From assembly GCA_016711405.1 (NCBI GenBank), contig JADJSZ010000012.1, positions 1 to 64,000 on the forward strand: a DNA stretch of 64,000 nt, given 5' to 3'. Within the stretch, counting starts at the first letter, position 1. Each line of letters starts with the position of its first letter. The notes below the pieces were generated by a model that saw only the letters and a list, made by a program, of their open reading frames with translations, made no database searches and was not told the DNA's origin. Source of the stretch: Candidatus Hadersleviella danica (GTDB taxonomy: Bacteria > Chloroflexota > Anaerolineae > Promineifilales > Promineifilaceae). The translations under genes and the position numbers were made by a program. Below, one piece after another: positions 7,981-16,178 of this stretch.

Positions 7981-8014
7981 AGCGGGGTTTCTCGAATAGA
8001 GAAACCCCGCTTTT
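7981..8014. terminator. Bidirectional intrinsic terminator
   Basis: Stem AGCGGGGTTTCTC, loop GAATA, arm GAGAAACCCCGCTTTT. T-rich on both sides, between the convergent helical-protein gene and trxA. Confidence 0.88.
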
Positions 8015-8044
8015 GTTTTAGGGTGAGCCAGCAGATAGCGGCTC

Positions 8045-8371
8045 TTAATTCATGTGCGGCAAAACTTGCGCCATGATGGCATCTTTCGGCCGTGCCCCTG
8101 TAATGCGGGCAACCACCTCGCCCTTCTTGAACAGCATCAGGGTGGGGATGCTCATAATGCTGTAGCGGCCGGGGATCATTGGATTTTCATCCACATCCAT
8201 TTTGCCGACCACCAGTTTAGCACCGTGCTCGGCCGCGATTTCTTTCACAGCGGGGGCTATCATGTGGCAAGGGCCACACCATTCCGCCCAAAAGTCTACC
8301 AGCACGGGTTTGTCAGAATTCAGCACATCTTGCTGGAAATTTTCATCGGTTATCACAATTGTTTCGGCCAT
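8045..8371 (-). CDS. trxA: Thioredoxin
   Basis: A 108-residue cytoplasmic dithiol reductase. Active site WCGPC at residues 31-35 and the conserved cis-proline in SIPTLMLF. The start at 8371 (MAETIVI) is chosen over a longer in-frame option because GGAGA precedes it at a good distance and the family starts here. Monocistronic, with its own promoter-like sequence at 8475-8502. No thioredoxin reductase is in the window. Confidence 0.95.
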   Translation of the reverse strand: MAETIVITDENFQQDVLNSDKPVLVDFWAEWCGPCHMIAPAVKEIAAEHGAKLVVGKMDVDENPMIPGRYSIMSIPTLMLFKKGEVVARITGARPKDAIMAQVLPHMN

Positions 8372-8474
8372 ATTTTCTCCGTAAATGCGGTTATTCGTCA
8401 TGCAGACGATTGGTTTTCTTGGAATAGCTTTTAGACGTGGGTAAGTGGGGTGAACTTACTTGCCTCTCTGTTAC

Positions 8475-8502
8475 AGTTTAGTGAAACAGGCACGTCTGTC
8501 AA
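8475..8502 (-). promoter_or_regulatory. Candidate sigma-70-type promoter of trxA
   Basis: On the minus strand TTGACA (8502-8497) is separated by 16 bases from TAAACT (8480-8475), about 100 bases upstream of the trxA start. Confidence 0.5.
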
Positions 8503-8576
8503 GCAAAAACAAAACATATTGATAAATATAAATATGTTTCATAAAAAACGTGTAAACAAGTGGGGACAATTTTGGG

Positions 8577-8645
8577 GTGTGAAAAATGAAAAGTGAAAGG
8601 TGAGATGTACCTTCCACCTTTCACTTTTTACCTTTCACTTCCCTC
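8577..8645. repeat. Family L hairpin repeat
   Basis: Arms made of AAAAGTGAAAGGTGAG and complementary CACCTTTCACTTTTTACC units, located just downstream of the acyltransferase gene. It may act as a 3' hairpin. Confidence 0.6.
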
Positions 8646-8653
8646 ACTTCCCC

Positions 8654-9976
8654 TTACGCCAACATGCGCATCGGGTTCTCGAGAATGGCCTTGAACTTGA
8701 CCATGAACTCGGCCGCTTCTGCGCCGTCTGTCACGCGATGGTCGGCCGAAATCGTCACCTTCATCGTGTGCCCAATCACAATCTGGCCGTTCTTCACCAC
8801 GGGCTTTTCGATAATGCCACCAATCGCCAAAATCGCCGCTTCGGGTGGGTTGATGATGGCCGTGAACGCATCCACCCCATACACGCCCAAATTGCTCAGG
8901 GTAAACGTCCCATCCGAGACATCATCGGGGTGGATTTTGCCACTGCGGGCGCGTTCCACCATCTCCTTATTGTCCCGCGCAATCTGGCTGAGCGTGGATT
9001 TGTCGGTGTTCTTCTGCACCACCGTCAGCAAGCCATTGGGGGTGGCCACGGCACTGCCCACGTTAATCGCCTTGCGCCGCACAATCTTATCTCCCCCAAA
9101 ACTGGCGTTCAGGTTGGGGTAATAGGTCAGGGCGAGGCCGGCCGCTTTGACGAGCAAATCGTTGACCGAGACCTTGATGCCATCGGCCGCTAACATCTCG
9201 TTCACCTGCTGGCGCAGAGCCATGGCGGGTTCCATGTCAATCTCCATCGTCACTTGGAAATGGGGCACGGTGGTCTTGCTCTCGGTCATGCGCCGGGCAA
9301 TTGCTTGGCGCAGTTTGGAGGCAGGAAGCGCCTCATCCCCATCGCGGAGCGTGATTTGGGTGGGGGGGCTTTGGACTGGAGCCGTGGGTGTGGAGATGAC
9401 AACGGGGGTGGGAGACTGGGGACTGGGGACTGAGGACTGGGGAGCCTCGGGAGTCTTGCCACCGCCAGCCACAAAGGCGGCCACATCCGCTTTGCGAATG
9501 CGCTCCCCCTCAAACGGCACGGCCAGTAAATCCACCCCTTCTTCCTTGGCCACCCGCCGCGCCACAGGGGTCGCCTTCACCCCCGCAGGGAATTCGGCAT
9601 TGGCCTCGGCCGTCACGTTCGTAGTGGCGGCTTTAGCCGTTTCTGCTTGTCCGCTAGGAGCCTCTTCTTTCTTCGGAGCCTCGGCGGCTGGGGCGGGTTT
9701 GCTTTCACCACCCCCTGCCATGCCCGAAATATCCTCCCCCTTCTCGCCCACAATGGCCACATTTGCTCCCACGGCCACCACATCGCCGGGGTTCACCAGC
9801 GTGGCCAGCAAAACCCCGGCCGTTTGCGACTCGAGGTCGAGCGTTGCCTTGTCCGATTCAATCTCGGCCACTACCTCGCCGCGTGTGATGGCATCCCCCA
9901 CCGCTTTGAGCCATTGGTTGAACACGCCTTCGCGCATATCGAAGCCCATCTTGGGCATGACAATAAACTCAGCCAT
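8654..9976 (-). CDS. Dihydrolipoamide acyltransferase (E2) of a 2-oxoacid dehydrogenase complex
   Basis: 440 residues: N-terminal lipoyl domain with lipoyl-lysine 43 in ESDKATLDLES, an Ala/Lys linker, peripheral subunit-binding domain (~133-170, ATPVARRVAKEEG), a second linker, and the catalytic acyltransferase domain (~215-440) ending in HRVTDG with His413 and Asp417. It transfers the acyl group from E1 to CoA. The second linker (PQSSVPSPQSPTPV, 9405-9445) is written in the same GGGGACTGGGGACT vocabulary as the intergenic D-type repeats, apparently an in-frame repeat. Its start overlaps the E1-beta stop (TAATG), so translation is probably coupled. Confidence 0.93.
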   Translation of the reverse strand: MAEFIVMPKMGFDMREGVFNQWLKAVGDAITRGEVVAEIESDKATLDLESQTAGVLLATLVNPGDVVAVGANVAIVGEKGEDISGMAGGGESKPAPAAEAPKKEEAPSGQAETAKAATTNVTAEANAEFPAGVKATPVARRVAKEEGVDLLAVPFEGERIRKADVAAFVAGGGKTPEAPQSSVPSPQSPTPVVISTPTAPVQSPPTQITLRDGDEALPASKLRQAIARRMTESKTTVPHFQVTMEIDMEPAMALRQQVNEMLAADGIKVSVNDLLVKAAGLALTYYPNLNASFGGDKIVRRKAINVGSAVATPNGLLTVVQKNTDKSTLSQIARDNKEMVERARSGKIHPDDVSDGTFTLSNLGVYGVDAFTAIINPPEAAILAIGGIIEKPVVKNGQIVIGHTMKVTISADHRVTDGAEAAEFMVKFKAILENPMRMLA

Positions 9977-10947
9977 TACAAAATCTCCTTCACCGCGTCA
10001 ATCACCCGTTGCGGGTTGATGAGCGCCGATTGCTCGAGTTGGCGGGAATAGGGCAGGGGCACTTGCTTTTGCGCCACCCGCTTGATGGGTGCGTCCAGAT
10101 AGTCAAAGGCGTGCTCTTGCAACTGTGCGGCCACCTCTGCCCCAATGCCATACGTGCCGTACCCTTCTTCCACAATCACCGCCTTAAAGGTCTTCTTAAA
10201 CGAGGTGATGGCGGGTTCCATATCGAGCGGTTGCAAGCAACGCAGGTCAATGACTTCGGCCTCAATGCCCTCTTTGGCGAGTTGTTCGGCCGCCAGCATG
10301 GCCACCCGCAACCCCTCGGCATAGGCTACGATGGTCACATCTTTGCCTACCCGCTTCACATCTGCCTTGTCCAGCGGCACCAGATATTCTTCTTCGGGCA
10401 CTTCGCCCCGCTCTTGGTAGAGGGTGTGGTGTTCGATGAAGAACACAGGGTCATCACTCCGAATAGCTGATTTTAGCATCCCCTTGGCATCGTAGGGGGT
10501 GGCGGGGGAGACGACGCGCAGGCCGGGGAAGTGGGCGAATATCACGTCGGGGGTGTGGCTGTGGGTGGCGCCGAGTTGTCGGCCGCCGCCCCCCGGTGCC
10601 CGAAAAACGACTGGGCAACGCATCTGCCCGCCGAACATGTAATGCACCTTGGAGGCGTGGTTGATAATCGCGTCGAAGGCGACAAAGGCGAAGTTGATGG
10701 TCATAAATTCGGCCACGGGGCGCAGGCCGTTCATGGCCGCCCCAGCGGCCGCGCCGCCAATGGCCATTTCGGAAATGGGGGTGTCGCGGATGCGCTTTTC
10801 GCCAAATTCGTCGTGGAAACCACGGGTCACGGCGTAGGTTCCACCCCACACGCCGACTTCTTGTCCCATGATGAAGACGCGCTCGTCTCGTTGGAGTTCT
10901 TCGCGCAACGCGTCGCTAATTGCTTGTCTCATTGTGATGCGGGCCAT
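9976..10947 (-). CDS. pdhB: 2-oxoacid dehydrogenase E1 component, beta subunit (pyruvate dehydrogenase-like)
   Basis: 323 residues from the ATG at 10947 (MARITMRQ), the family's usual start, directly after the E1-alpha stop with GGAG upstream; the longer in-frame extension is discarded. It shows the transketolase pyrimidine-domain signatures FIMGQEVGVWGGTY and DTPISEMAIGGAAAGAA and a C-terminal transketolase domain. It forms the alpha2beta2 E1 with the upstream gene and decarboxylates a 2-oxoacid using thiamine diphosphate. Pyruvate is the likeliest substrate, but a branched-chain or acetoin role is not excluded. Confidence 0.92.
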   Translation of the reverse strand: MARITMRQAISDALREELQRDERVFIMGQEVGVWGGTYAVTRGFHDEFGEKRIRDTPISEMAIGGAAAGAAMNGLRPVAEFMTINFAFVAFDAIINHASKVHYMFGGQMRCPVVFRAPGGGGRQLGATHSHTPDVIFAHFPGLRVVSPATPYDAKGMLKSAIRSDDPVFFIEHHTLYQERGEVPEEEYLVPLDKADVKRVGKDVTIVAYAEGLRVAMLAAEQLAKEGIEAEVIDLRCLQPLDMEPAITSFKKTFKAVIVEEGYGTYGIGAEVAAQLQEHAFDYLDAPIKRVAQKQVPLPYSRQLEQSALINPQRVIDAVKEIL

Positions 10948-10948
10948 G

Positions 10949-11956
10949 TTAGTTCTCCACAAAGATATTTTCAAAAAGGGCGGATGGGTCGGGGAAGGGG
11001 GATTCGTCGGCAAATTTAACTGCTTCGGCCATTTGCTTTTCGACGATTTCGTCAATCGCATCCAGTTCGTCGGGATGCACCCCTTCGATGTCGGTCAGGC
11101 GGCGTTCGACAACCCCGAGTGGGTCATCTTCGCGCCATTTGGCCACTTCTTCCTTGGTGCGGTAGCGCAGGGGGTCGCCCATGCTGTGCCCTTCGTAGCG
11201 GTAAGTAATCATCTCTAAAAATTGGGGGCCTTCGCCGTTGCGGATGCGTTCAAGGGCCTTCATCGTCTCGACGTAGACGGTGCAGACGTTCATGCCGTTG
11301 ACTTGGCGAGCTTTCATGGCGTAGCCAGCCGCTTTGGTGGCCATGTCGGGCGCAGCCGAGGCGCGTTGCACGGCCGTGCCCATCCCGTACTGGTTGTTTT
11401 CGCAAATCCACACCACGGGCAAATCCCACACCCCCGAAAGGTTGAGCGATTCGTGGAAGTAACCGATGTTGGTGGAGCCATCCCCAAAATAGCACAGGAC
11501 AGCGCCATCGGTGCCCCTGTACTGTTCGGCCAGCGCAATGCCGGCCGCGAGGGGCAAATGGCCGCCGACGACGGCATAGCCACCCCAATAACGGCGGGGC
11601 ACATCGGCAAGGTGCATGGAGCCGCCTTTGCCTTTGCTCACGCCCGTCGCTTTGCCCATTAATTCGGCCATCGAAGCGCCCACGTCGGAGCCAACGCAGA
11701 GGGCGTGGGCGTGGTCGCGGTAGGCGGTGATCACGTGGTCGTTGTCGCCCCGTGCGGCAATGGAGCCGACGGCGATTGCTTCTTGCCCAATGTAAAGGTG
11801 CAGGAAGCCGCCGATTTTGCCCAATTGGTACTGCTCAGAGCAGGCTTGTTCAAATTTGCGGATGAGCACCATTTGGCGGTACCACTCGAGTACCATCTCT
11901 TTGGTGGTGTAATCCGAGGTGTCGTATTCGGACTCGTCTATTAATAACTTGGCCAT
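10949..11956 (-). CDS. pdhA: 2-oxoacid dehydrogenase E1 component, alpha subunit (pyruvate dehydrogenase-like)
   Basis: 335 residues from the ATG at 11956 (MAKLLIDE), preceded by AAGGAGA. It carries the thiamine-diphosphate motif GDGSTNIGYFHESLN and the phosphorylation-loop-like segment YRYEGHSMGDPLRYR. First gene of an operon alpha, beta, E2 with 1-base spacings or overlaps. No E3 (dihydrolipoamide dehydrogenase) is present here. A family G hairpin sits just upstream of the start. Confidence 0.93.
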   Translation of the reverse strand: MAKLLIDESEYDTSDYTTKEMVLEWYRQMVLIRKFEQACSEQYQLGKIGGFLHLYIGQEAIAVGSIAARGDNDHVITAYRDHAHALCVGSDVGASMAELMGKATGVSKGKGGSMHLADVPRRYWGGYAVVGGHLPLAAGIALAEQYRGTDGAVLCYFGDGSTNIGYFHESLNLSGVWDLPVVWICENNQYGMGTAVQRASAAPDMATKAAGYAMKARQVNGMNVCTVYVETMKALERIRNGEGPQFLEMITYRYEGHSMGDPLRYRTKEEVAKWREDDPLGVVERRLTDIEGVHPDELDAIDEIVEKQMAEAVKFADESPFPDPSALFENIFVEN

Positions 11957-11974
11957 GTTGTCTCCTTGAGGGAT

Positions 11975-12044
11975 AGCCATAAGCCATAAGCCATAAGCTG
12001 TAAGCTGGAATTCGCTTATGGCTTATGGCTTATGGCTTACGGCT
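11975..12044. repeat. Family G hairpin repeat
   Basis: Left arm AGCCATAAGCCATAAGCC and right arm GCTTATGGCTTATGGCTT, separated by a GGAATTC-containing loop. Half-copies occur at 51685-51715 and 55446-55475. Confidence 0.8.
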
Positions 12045-12221
12045 GGTAACGAGAAGCACCCACTGGGTTGTTAGTGAGTTTTCGCTGGGTCATTCGTTTG
12101 CGATGGGCTTGGGAGTGTAGGAGGTGATGCTGATGGGCACCACGTTGTTAGTTTAGCAAAGTCGGCCGTCTATGGCGATTTTCTCTTATGGTTAGCCGAT
12201 GGTGGGTGGGCAGGCTCCCGA

Positions 12222-12638
12222 GTCGTACCTGCCTTCGTCTGTGGCTGGCAGGTACGACCAAAATGCTCCAAGACGGATAGGGGTGTTTCATCTCGGTTGG
12301 AGCGGGTATGAATTTAGACACGAATTACACGAATTTTTCGAGACCAATTCGTGAAATTCGTGTCTAAAAAAGAGTCTCGCCTAAACGATTCTCAACTTAA
12401 ATCATTGATTATAAGTTAAGCGATTTTCCAGAGAGTCAAGTTGTCATTCTTCGCCTAAATACCCTTTGCCCTTTCCCTTTTTTGTCCTTTTGCAATAAAA
12501 ATTTATTGCAAAAGGGCAAAAGAACAATAAAGCAAAGGGGTCTCGGCTTGTTTTCTCTCTTGATTTTTGCTTAACCCGCTTAACTTATAACTAATGCTTA
12601 ACTTATAACTAATGAACTTAAATGAAACATACCCAAGG
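12222..12638. repeat. Spacer with several unrelated hairpins and a direct repeat
   Basis: 12222-12258 is a perfect 12-bp inverted repeat (GTCGTACCTGCC). 12313-12367 is a hairpin of TTTAGACACGAATT units against AATTCGTGTCTAAA (family N). 12581-12615 holds two direct copies of TTAACTTATAACTAATG. I see no gene in 12045-12638; it should contain the pdh promoter. Confidence 0.6.
12486..12515 (-). terminator. Inverted repeat downstream of argG, possible terminator
   Basis: CCTTTTGCAATAAA pairs perfectly with TTTATTGCAAAAGG, 120 bases after argG. It is AT-rich without a clear U tract on the argG strand. Confidence 0.4.
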
Positions 12639-13900
12639 CTAATCGCGCTTGAATTTGGAGTAATCGGGGGCGGCGTAGCGGGTTTTGCCGCCATCGCTCA
12701 CTTCCATCATCGCCTTGACCTTCATTTGCAGGCCAAACAGGTTGATGAACCCCTTGGCCTCTTGCTGGTCATACACGTCGTCTTTGCCAAAGGTGGCAAA
12801 ATCTTCGCGGTAGAGGCTGTTGTCGCTCTGACGGCCGATAATTGTCAGATTCCCCTTGTACAACTTAACCTTCACCCAGCCCGAAACAGTCTCTTGGGTG
12901 TAATCCATGAACAGTTGCAACCCCTCGCGCAGGGTGGTGTACCACTGGCCAAAATAGACAAGTTCGGCGTAGCGCAGGGCGGTTTGCTCCTTAAAGTGCA
13001 ACGTGTCCCTGTCGAGACAGAGCGATTCGAGTTCACGATGGGCGGCGTATAAAATCGTGCCGCCGGGGGTTTCGTACACCCCGTGCGATTTCATGCCGAC
13101 GAGGCGGTTTTCGACCAAATCGATGCGGCCGACCCCATGCCGTGCCCCTATTTCGTTCAGTTTGGCGATAAGGGTGGCGGGGGCCATTTGGACATCGTTG
13201 ATGGCGACGGGCACGCCTTTTTCGTAGGTGATTTTAATCGCCTCGGCCGTGTCGGGGGCATCCTCGGGGTCAACCGTCAGCCTGAACATGCTCTTCTCGG
13301 GTTCTTGGCTGGGGTCTTCCAGCACGCCACCCTCGTGCGACATGTGCCACAAGTTGCTATCGCGGCTGTACATGTCCCGCTCGGTGTTGCTGACGGGCAC
13401 ATTGAATTTGCGAGCATAGGCCAACGCATCCTCGCGGGAGCGAATTTCCCACTCGCGCCACGGGGCAATCACTTTCAGGGTGGGGTTGAGGGCCTTATAG
13501 GTTAGCTCAAAGCGCACTTGGTCGTTACCCTTGCCAGTGCAACCGTGTGCCACTGCTTCTGCTCCCTCTGCTTCGGCAATAGCTACCTGCCACTTGGCAA
13601 TCAACGGCCGTGCCACCGATGTGCCCAACAGGTATTGCCGCTCGTACACCGCCCCGAACGCAACATGGGGAAGAGGAAATCCTTGGCAAATTCATGCTTC
13701 AAATCCTCGATATACACCTTGCTCGCGCCACTGTTGAGTGCCTTTTCACGCAACCCCTCCAACTCCGCATTCTCCTGCCCAATATCGGCGCAAAAACAGA
13801 TGACCTCACAACCATAGTTTTCCTTCAACCACGGCACAATCACGCTGGTATCCAAACCACCAGAATAGGCTAAAACGACTTTGTTGACTTTGTTTTTCAT
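12639..13900 (-). CDS. argG: Argininosuccinate synthase (frameshifted in this sequence)
   Basis: Condenses citrulline and aspartate with ATP. The N-terminal part (13900 to ~13656) has the PP-loop AYSGGLDTSV; the rest, from YERQYLLGTSVARPLIAKW, is in another frame. The two join perfectly if one C is added to the CCCC run at 13652-13655 (restoring FPMLRSGAVYERQYLL), giving 420 residues, the family's normal length. The start ATG at 13900 has AAGGAGA upstream. All conserved blocks are intact (HGCTGKGNDQVRFE, YETPGGTILYAAHRELESL). A consensus error is more likely than a real mutation. Last gene of the arg cluster. Confidence 0.92.
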
Positions 13901-13946
13901 TGTATCTCCTTCGGAAATGAATAATGAGTAATGAATAATGAGGAAA

Positions 13947-14090
13947 AGGGGGGGGGGTAGGGGGGTGTTGTGGGGTGGGGTGGGGGTAAATCGGGGGGGG
14001 GGGTTGGTTTGGTTTGAAGGAGGCGGGGGGGGGGGGGCCCGGTTGCCCCCCCGCGCCCAAGCGCCGGGGGGGGCTGGGGGGGGGGGGGTG
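13947..14090. other. Poly-G/G-rich block, probable sequencing or assembly artefact
   Basis: Almost uninterrupted G runs with a few C, T and A interruptions, bordered by family K repeat units at 13918-13943 (TAATGAGTAATGAATAATG) and 14262-14290. It lies between argG and a truncated coding fragment. Similar blocks are at 31152-31495 and 50370-50396. Any protein translated from it is spurious. Confidence 0.75.
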
Positions 14091-14193
14091 CTTCTTTTGC
14101 GCACCTCGTGTGAGGCTTGTACAGGTTGATAATTCGCAAGGCATACGCTCGAGTTCGGTCACAAATATCTTGTCCTTTTGCTCCACTTTGCAT
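14091..14193 (-). pseudogene. N-terminal fragment of a four-helix-bundle (23S rRNA IVS-type) protein
   Basis: From the ATG at 14193 the translation begins MQSGAKGQDICDRTRAYAL and continues RIINLYKPHTRCAKE, resembling the N terminus of four-helix-bundle proteins (typically DIRxRTxxFALRIIRLY). The frame then runs into the G-rich block at 14090, so the remainder is missing, either because the block replaced it or because the gene is a remnant. Function in this family is unknown. Confidence 0.45.
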
Positions 14194-14268
14194 GGATTAC
14201 CTCTAAATTGAGTGATGGGTAAGTAATGGTTAACGAAGGTATATTTTCGGATAATGCCTTTTTATTCA

Positions 14269-14805
14269 TTACTCATTATTCATTACTAATTTGAAGACAA
14301 CTGCGGTCTCATCACAGGCATCTTTGAGGGGGCAAACACTGCAATCCGTCCACACTTTCTGGGGGAAAAACTCCTTTTCGGTGATGGCGAAGCCGAGTTT
14401 GAGGAAGAAGGGCACCGCACGGGTCAGGGCGAAGAGGGTGGGGATGCCACGGCCGCTTGCCTCCGCCATGAGCGCCTCCACAATTTTGCGGCCGAGACCC
14501 GTCCCCTGCGCCACATCGGCCACCGCCAGCGACCGCACCTCGGCCAAGTGGGGCGAGTAGTGCAAGAGCGAGCCACATGCCACCACCTCATCCCCCAATT
14601 TGCCAATGACCCATGTGGGTAACGAGGCGCGGATTTGCTCGGCCGAACGGGGGAGCAAATCCCCCCGCCGAGCGTAGGTGTTAACCAAGGCCACCAAGCC
14701 GGGAATATCCGCCTCGGTGGGCTTGTGAATGGTGGGTGTTACGGCCGTGACGGGCGACGGCCGCAATTCCACATCGGTTATGTAAACTAAATTCGCTTGT
14801 GTCAT
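14269..14805 (-). CDS. GNAT-type N-acetylglutamate synthase
   Basis: 178 residues from the ATG at 14805. Single GNAT fold: acetyl-CoA-binding V-x-x-x-G-x-G-x-G/A region in VADVAQGTGLGRKIVEAL, then LFALTRAVPFFLKLGF. The C terminus has KVWTDCSVCPLKDACDE, the cysteine-rich end typical of stand-alone ArgA-like GNAT enzymes that start arginine synthesis by acetylating glutamate. It sits between argD and argG, supporting that role. No Shine-Dalgarno sequence: the ATG follows AACTCCCC after a family I repeat. Its last codons and stop (VMNNE) lie inside a family K repeat. Confidence 0.82.
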   Translation of the reverse strand: MTQANLVYITDVELRPSPVTAVTPTIHKPTEADIPGLVALVNTYARRGDLLPRSAEQIRASLPTWVIGKLGDEVVACGSLLHYSPHLAEVRSLAVADVAQGTGLGRKIVEALMAEASGRGIPTLFALTRAVPFFLKLGFAITEKEFFPQKVWTDCSVCPLKDACDETAVVFKLVMNNE

Positions 14806-14811
14806 GGGGAG

Positions 14812-14946
14812 TTCTGAGTGCTGAGTGCTGAGTCTACTGAAAAAGGTTGATGACACAATTCTTTTTGCCTTTTGCAAAGCCTTTTTCAGAGTGCTGAGTG
14901 GGGCGTGAGGGTGATACTCAGCACTCAGGACTGAGCACTCAGCACT
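14812..14946. repeat. Family I repeat (AGTGCTGAGTGCTGAG units)
   Basis: Blocks of AGTGCTGAGTGCTGAG (14817-14832 and 14889-14900) face complementary ACTCAGCACTCAG blocks (14913-14946). The argD stop codon and last residues (LSAQS) come from this repeat. Confidence 0.7.
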
Positions 14947-16142
14947 TTCTGCAACACCGCCACCGCATGGTCAATCTGCTCTTCGTTGATGATGAGCGGC
15001 GGGACGAGGCGCAAAACCATATCGCCCGCACCAATAACCAACACCCCATTGGCCACACACGCCTTGGTAATTTCGGCCACAGGGCGATTTAACTCCACGC
15101 CCATCATCAGGCCACGGCCGCGAATGGCCACCACTTGGTCGGCGGGGAGCATTTCGTGGAGCCGATGGTGGAGGTGTTCGCCCATCGCCCGCACATGAGC
15201 CAAAAAGTCGGGCTGGCTGACCTTGTCGAAGACAACGTTGGCGGCCGTGCAAACCAGGGGCCCCCCGCCAAATGTCGTGCCGTGGTCGCCCGGCTGGAGC
15301 GCGTTGGCCACCTTTTGGCTCACCAGTGTCGCCCCGATGGGCAAGCCACCCGCCAACGGCTTGGCAATGGTCATAATGTCGGGCACCACGCCCGTCGCCT
15401 CGTGCGCCCACAAATAGCCCGTGCGGCCGAGGCCACACTGGATTTCGTCGAAAATCAGCAAGGCATCGTACTGGTCGCACAGGGCACGGAGGCCGCGCAG
15501 GAAATCGGCCGTGGCGGGGTAAATCCCCCCCTCACCCTGCACGGGTTCCAAAATCACCGCCCCCACGCTGTCGTCCATCACCGCCTGCACACTGGCCAAA
15601 TCGTTAAATTCGGCAAAAATGACCCCGCTGATGAGCGGCTCGAACGGCTTGCGGTACTTTTCCTTGGCTGTCGTGGCCAGCGAACCCATTGTGCGGCCGT
15701 GGAAACTGTGCGAAAAGGCGATAATTTTGGTCTTCGGATTCCCCTGTCCCTCGTCCCCCGTCCCCTGTCCGTATTTATTCCACGCATATTTGCGGGCGAA
15801 TTTCAGCGCCGCTTCATTCGCCTCCGTGCCCGAATTGCAAAAGTAAACTTTGTCCGCAAACGAACTTTCGACCAGCTTTTTCGCCAGTTCGATTTGGGGG
15901 GCGGTGTGGTAGAGGTTGCTGGTGTGGGTCAGCTTGCTCGCTTGTTCGGCCACCGCCTTGGCCCAGTCAGGGTCGGCGTGGCCAAGGGCGGAGACGGCGA
16001 TACCCGCGTTGAAGTCGAGGTAGGCACGGCCGTCGCTGTCGTACAGCACCGCCCCCTCCCCCCGCTCAAAAACAATCTCGGGGCGCACATAGGTCTGCAA
16101 AATGTAATTCTTTTCCTGCTGGATGAGGTCTTGTTTGTTCAT
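14925..16142 (-). CDS. argD: Acetylornithine aminotransferase
   Basis: 405-residue class III PLP aminotransferase that converts N-acetylglutamate semialdehyde to N-acetylornithine. It shows NAGIAVSALGH, YFCNSGTEANEAALKFAR, the EPVQGEGGI block, DEIQCGLGRTG and the PLP-lysine region TIAKPLAGGLPIGA. Between KYAW and IIAFSHSFHGRTMG an unusual insert, GQGTGDEGQGNPKTK (15735-15780), is encoded by CCCTGTCCCTCGTCCCCCGT-type repeat DNA, the intergenic family D vocabulary inserted in frame. No Shine-Dalgarno sequence; the ATG follows CACTCCT and a family B repeat. Linked to argB and argC upstream. Confidence 0.94.
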   Translation of the reverse strand: MNKQDLIQQEKNYILQTYVRPEIVFERGEGAVLYDSDGRAYLDFNAGIAVSALGHADPDWAKAVAEQASKLTHTSNLYHTAPQIELAKKLVESSFADKVYFCNSGTEANEAALKFARKYAWNKYGQGTGDEGQGNPKTKIIAFSHSFHGRTMGSLATTAKEKYRKPFEPLISGVIFAEFNDLASVQAVMDDSVGAVILEPVQGEGGIYPATADFLRGLRALCDQYDALLIFDEIQCGLGRTGYLWAHEATGVVPDIMTIAKPLAGGLPIGATLVSQKVANALQPGDHGTTFGGGPLVCTAANVVFDKVSQPDFLAHVRAMGEHLHHRLHEMLPADQVVAIRGRGLMMGVELNRPVAEITKACVANGVLVIGAGDMVLRLVPPLIINEEQIDHAVAVLQKVLSAQS

Positions 16143-16144
16143 AG

Positions 16145-16177
16145 GAGTGGTTAGTAGTGAGTGGCTAGTGGTTAGTG
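16145..16177. repeat. Family B half-copy
   Basis: AGTGGTTAGTAGTGAGTGGCTAG-type units fill the argB-argD spacer. No opposing arm is present. Confidence 0.55.
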
Positions 16178-16178
16178 A

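Noticed and set aside
10949..11980. Eukaryote-type branched-chain dehydrogenase assignment
   Set aside because: E1 and E2 sequences are compatible with pyruvate, branched-chain or acetoin substrates; without an E3 or pathway context the specific substrate is left open.
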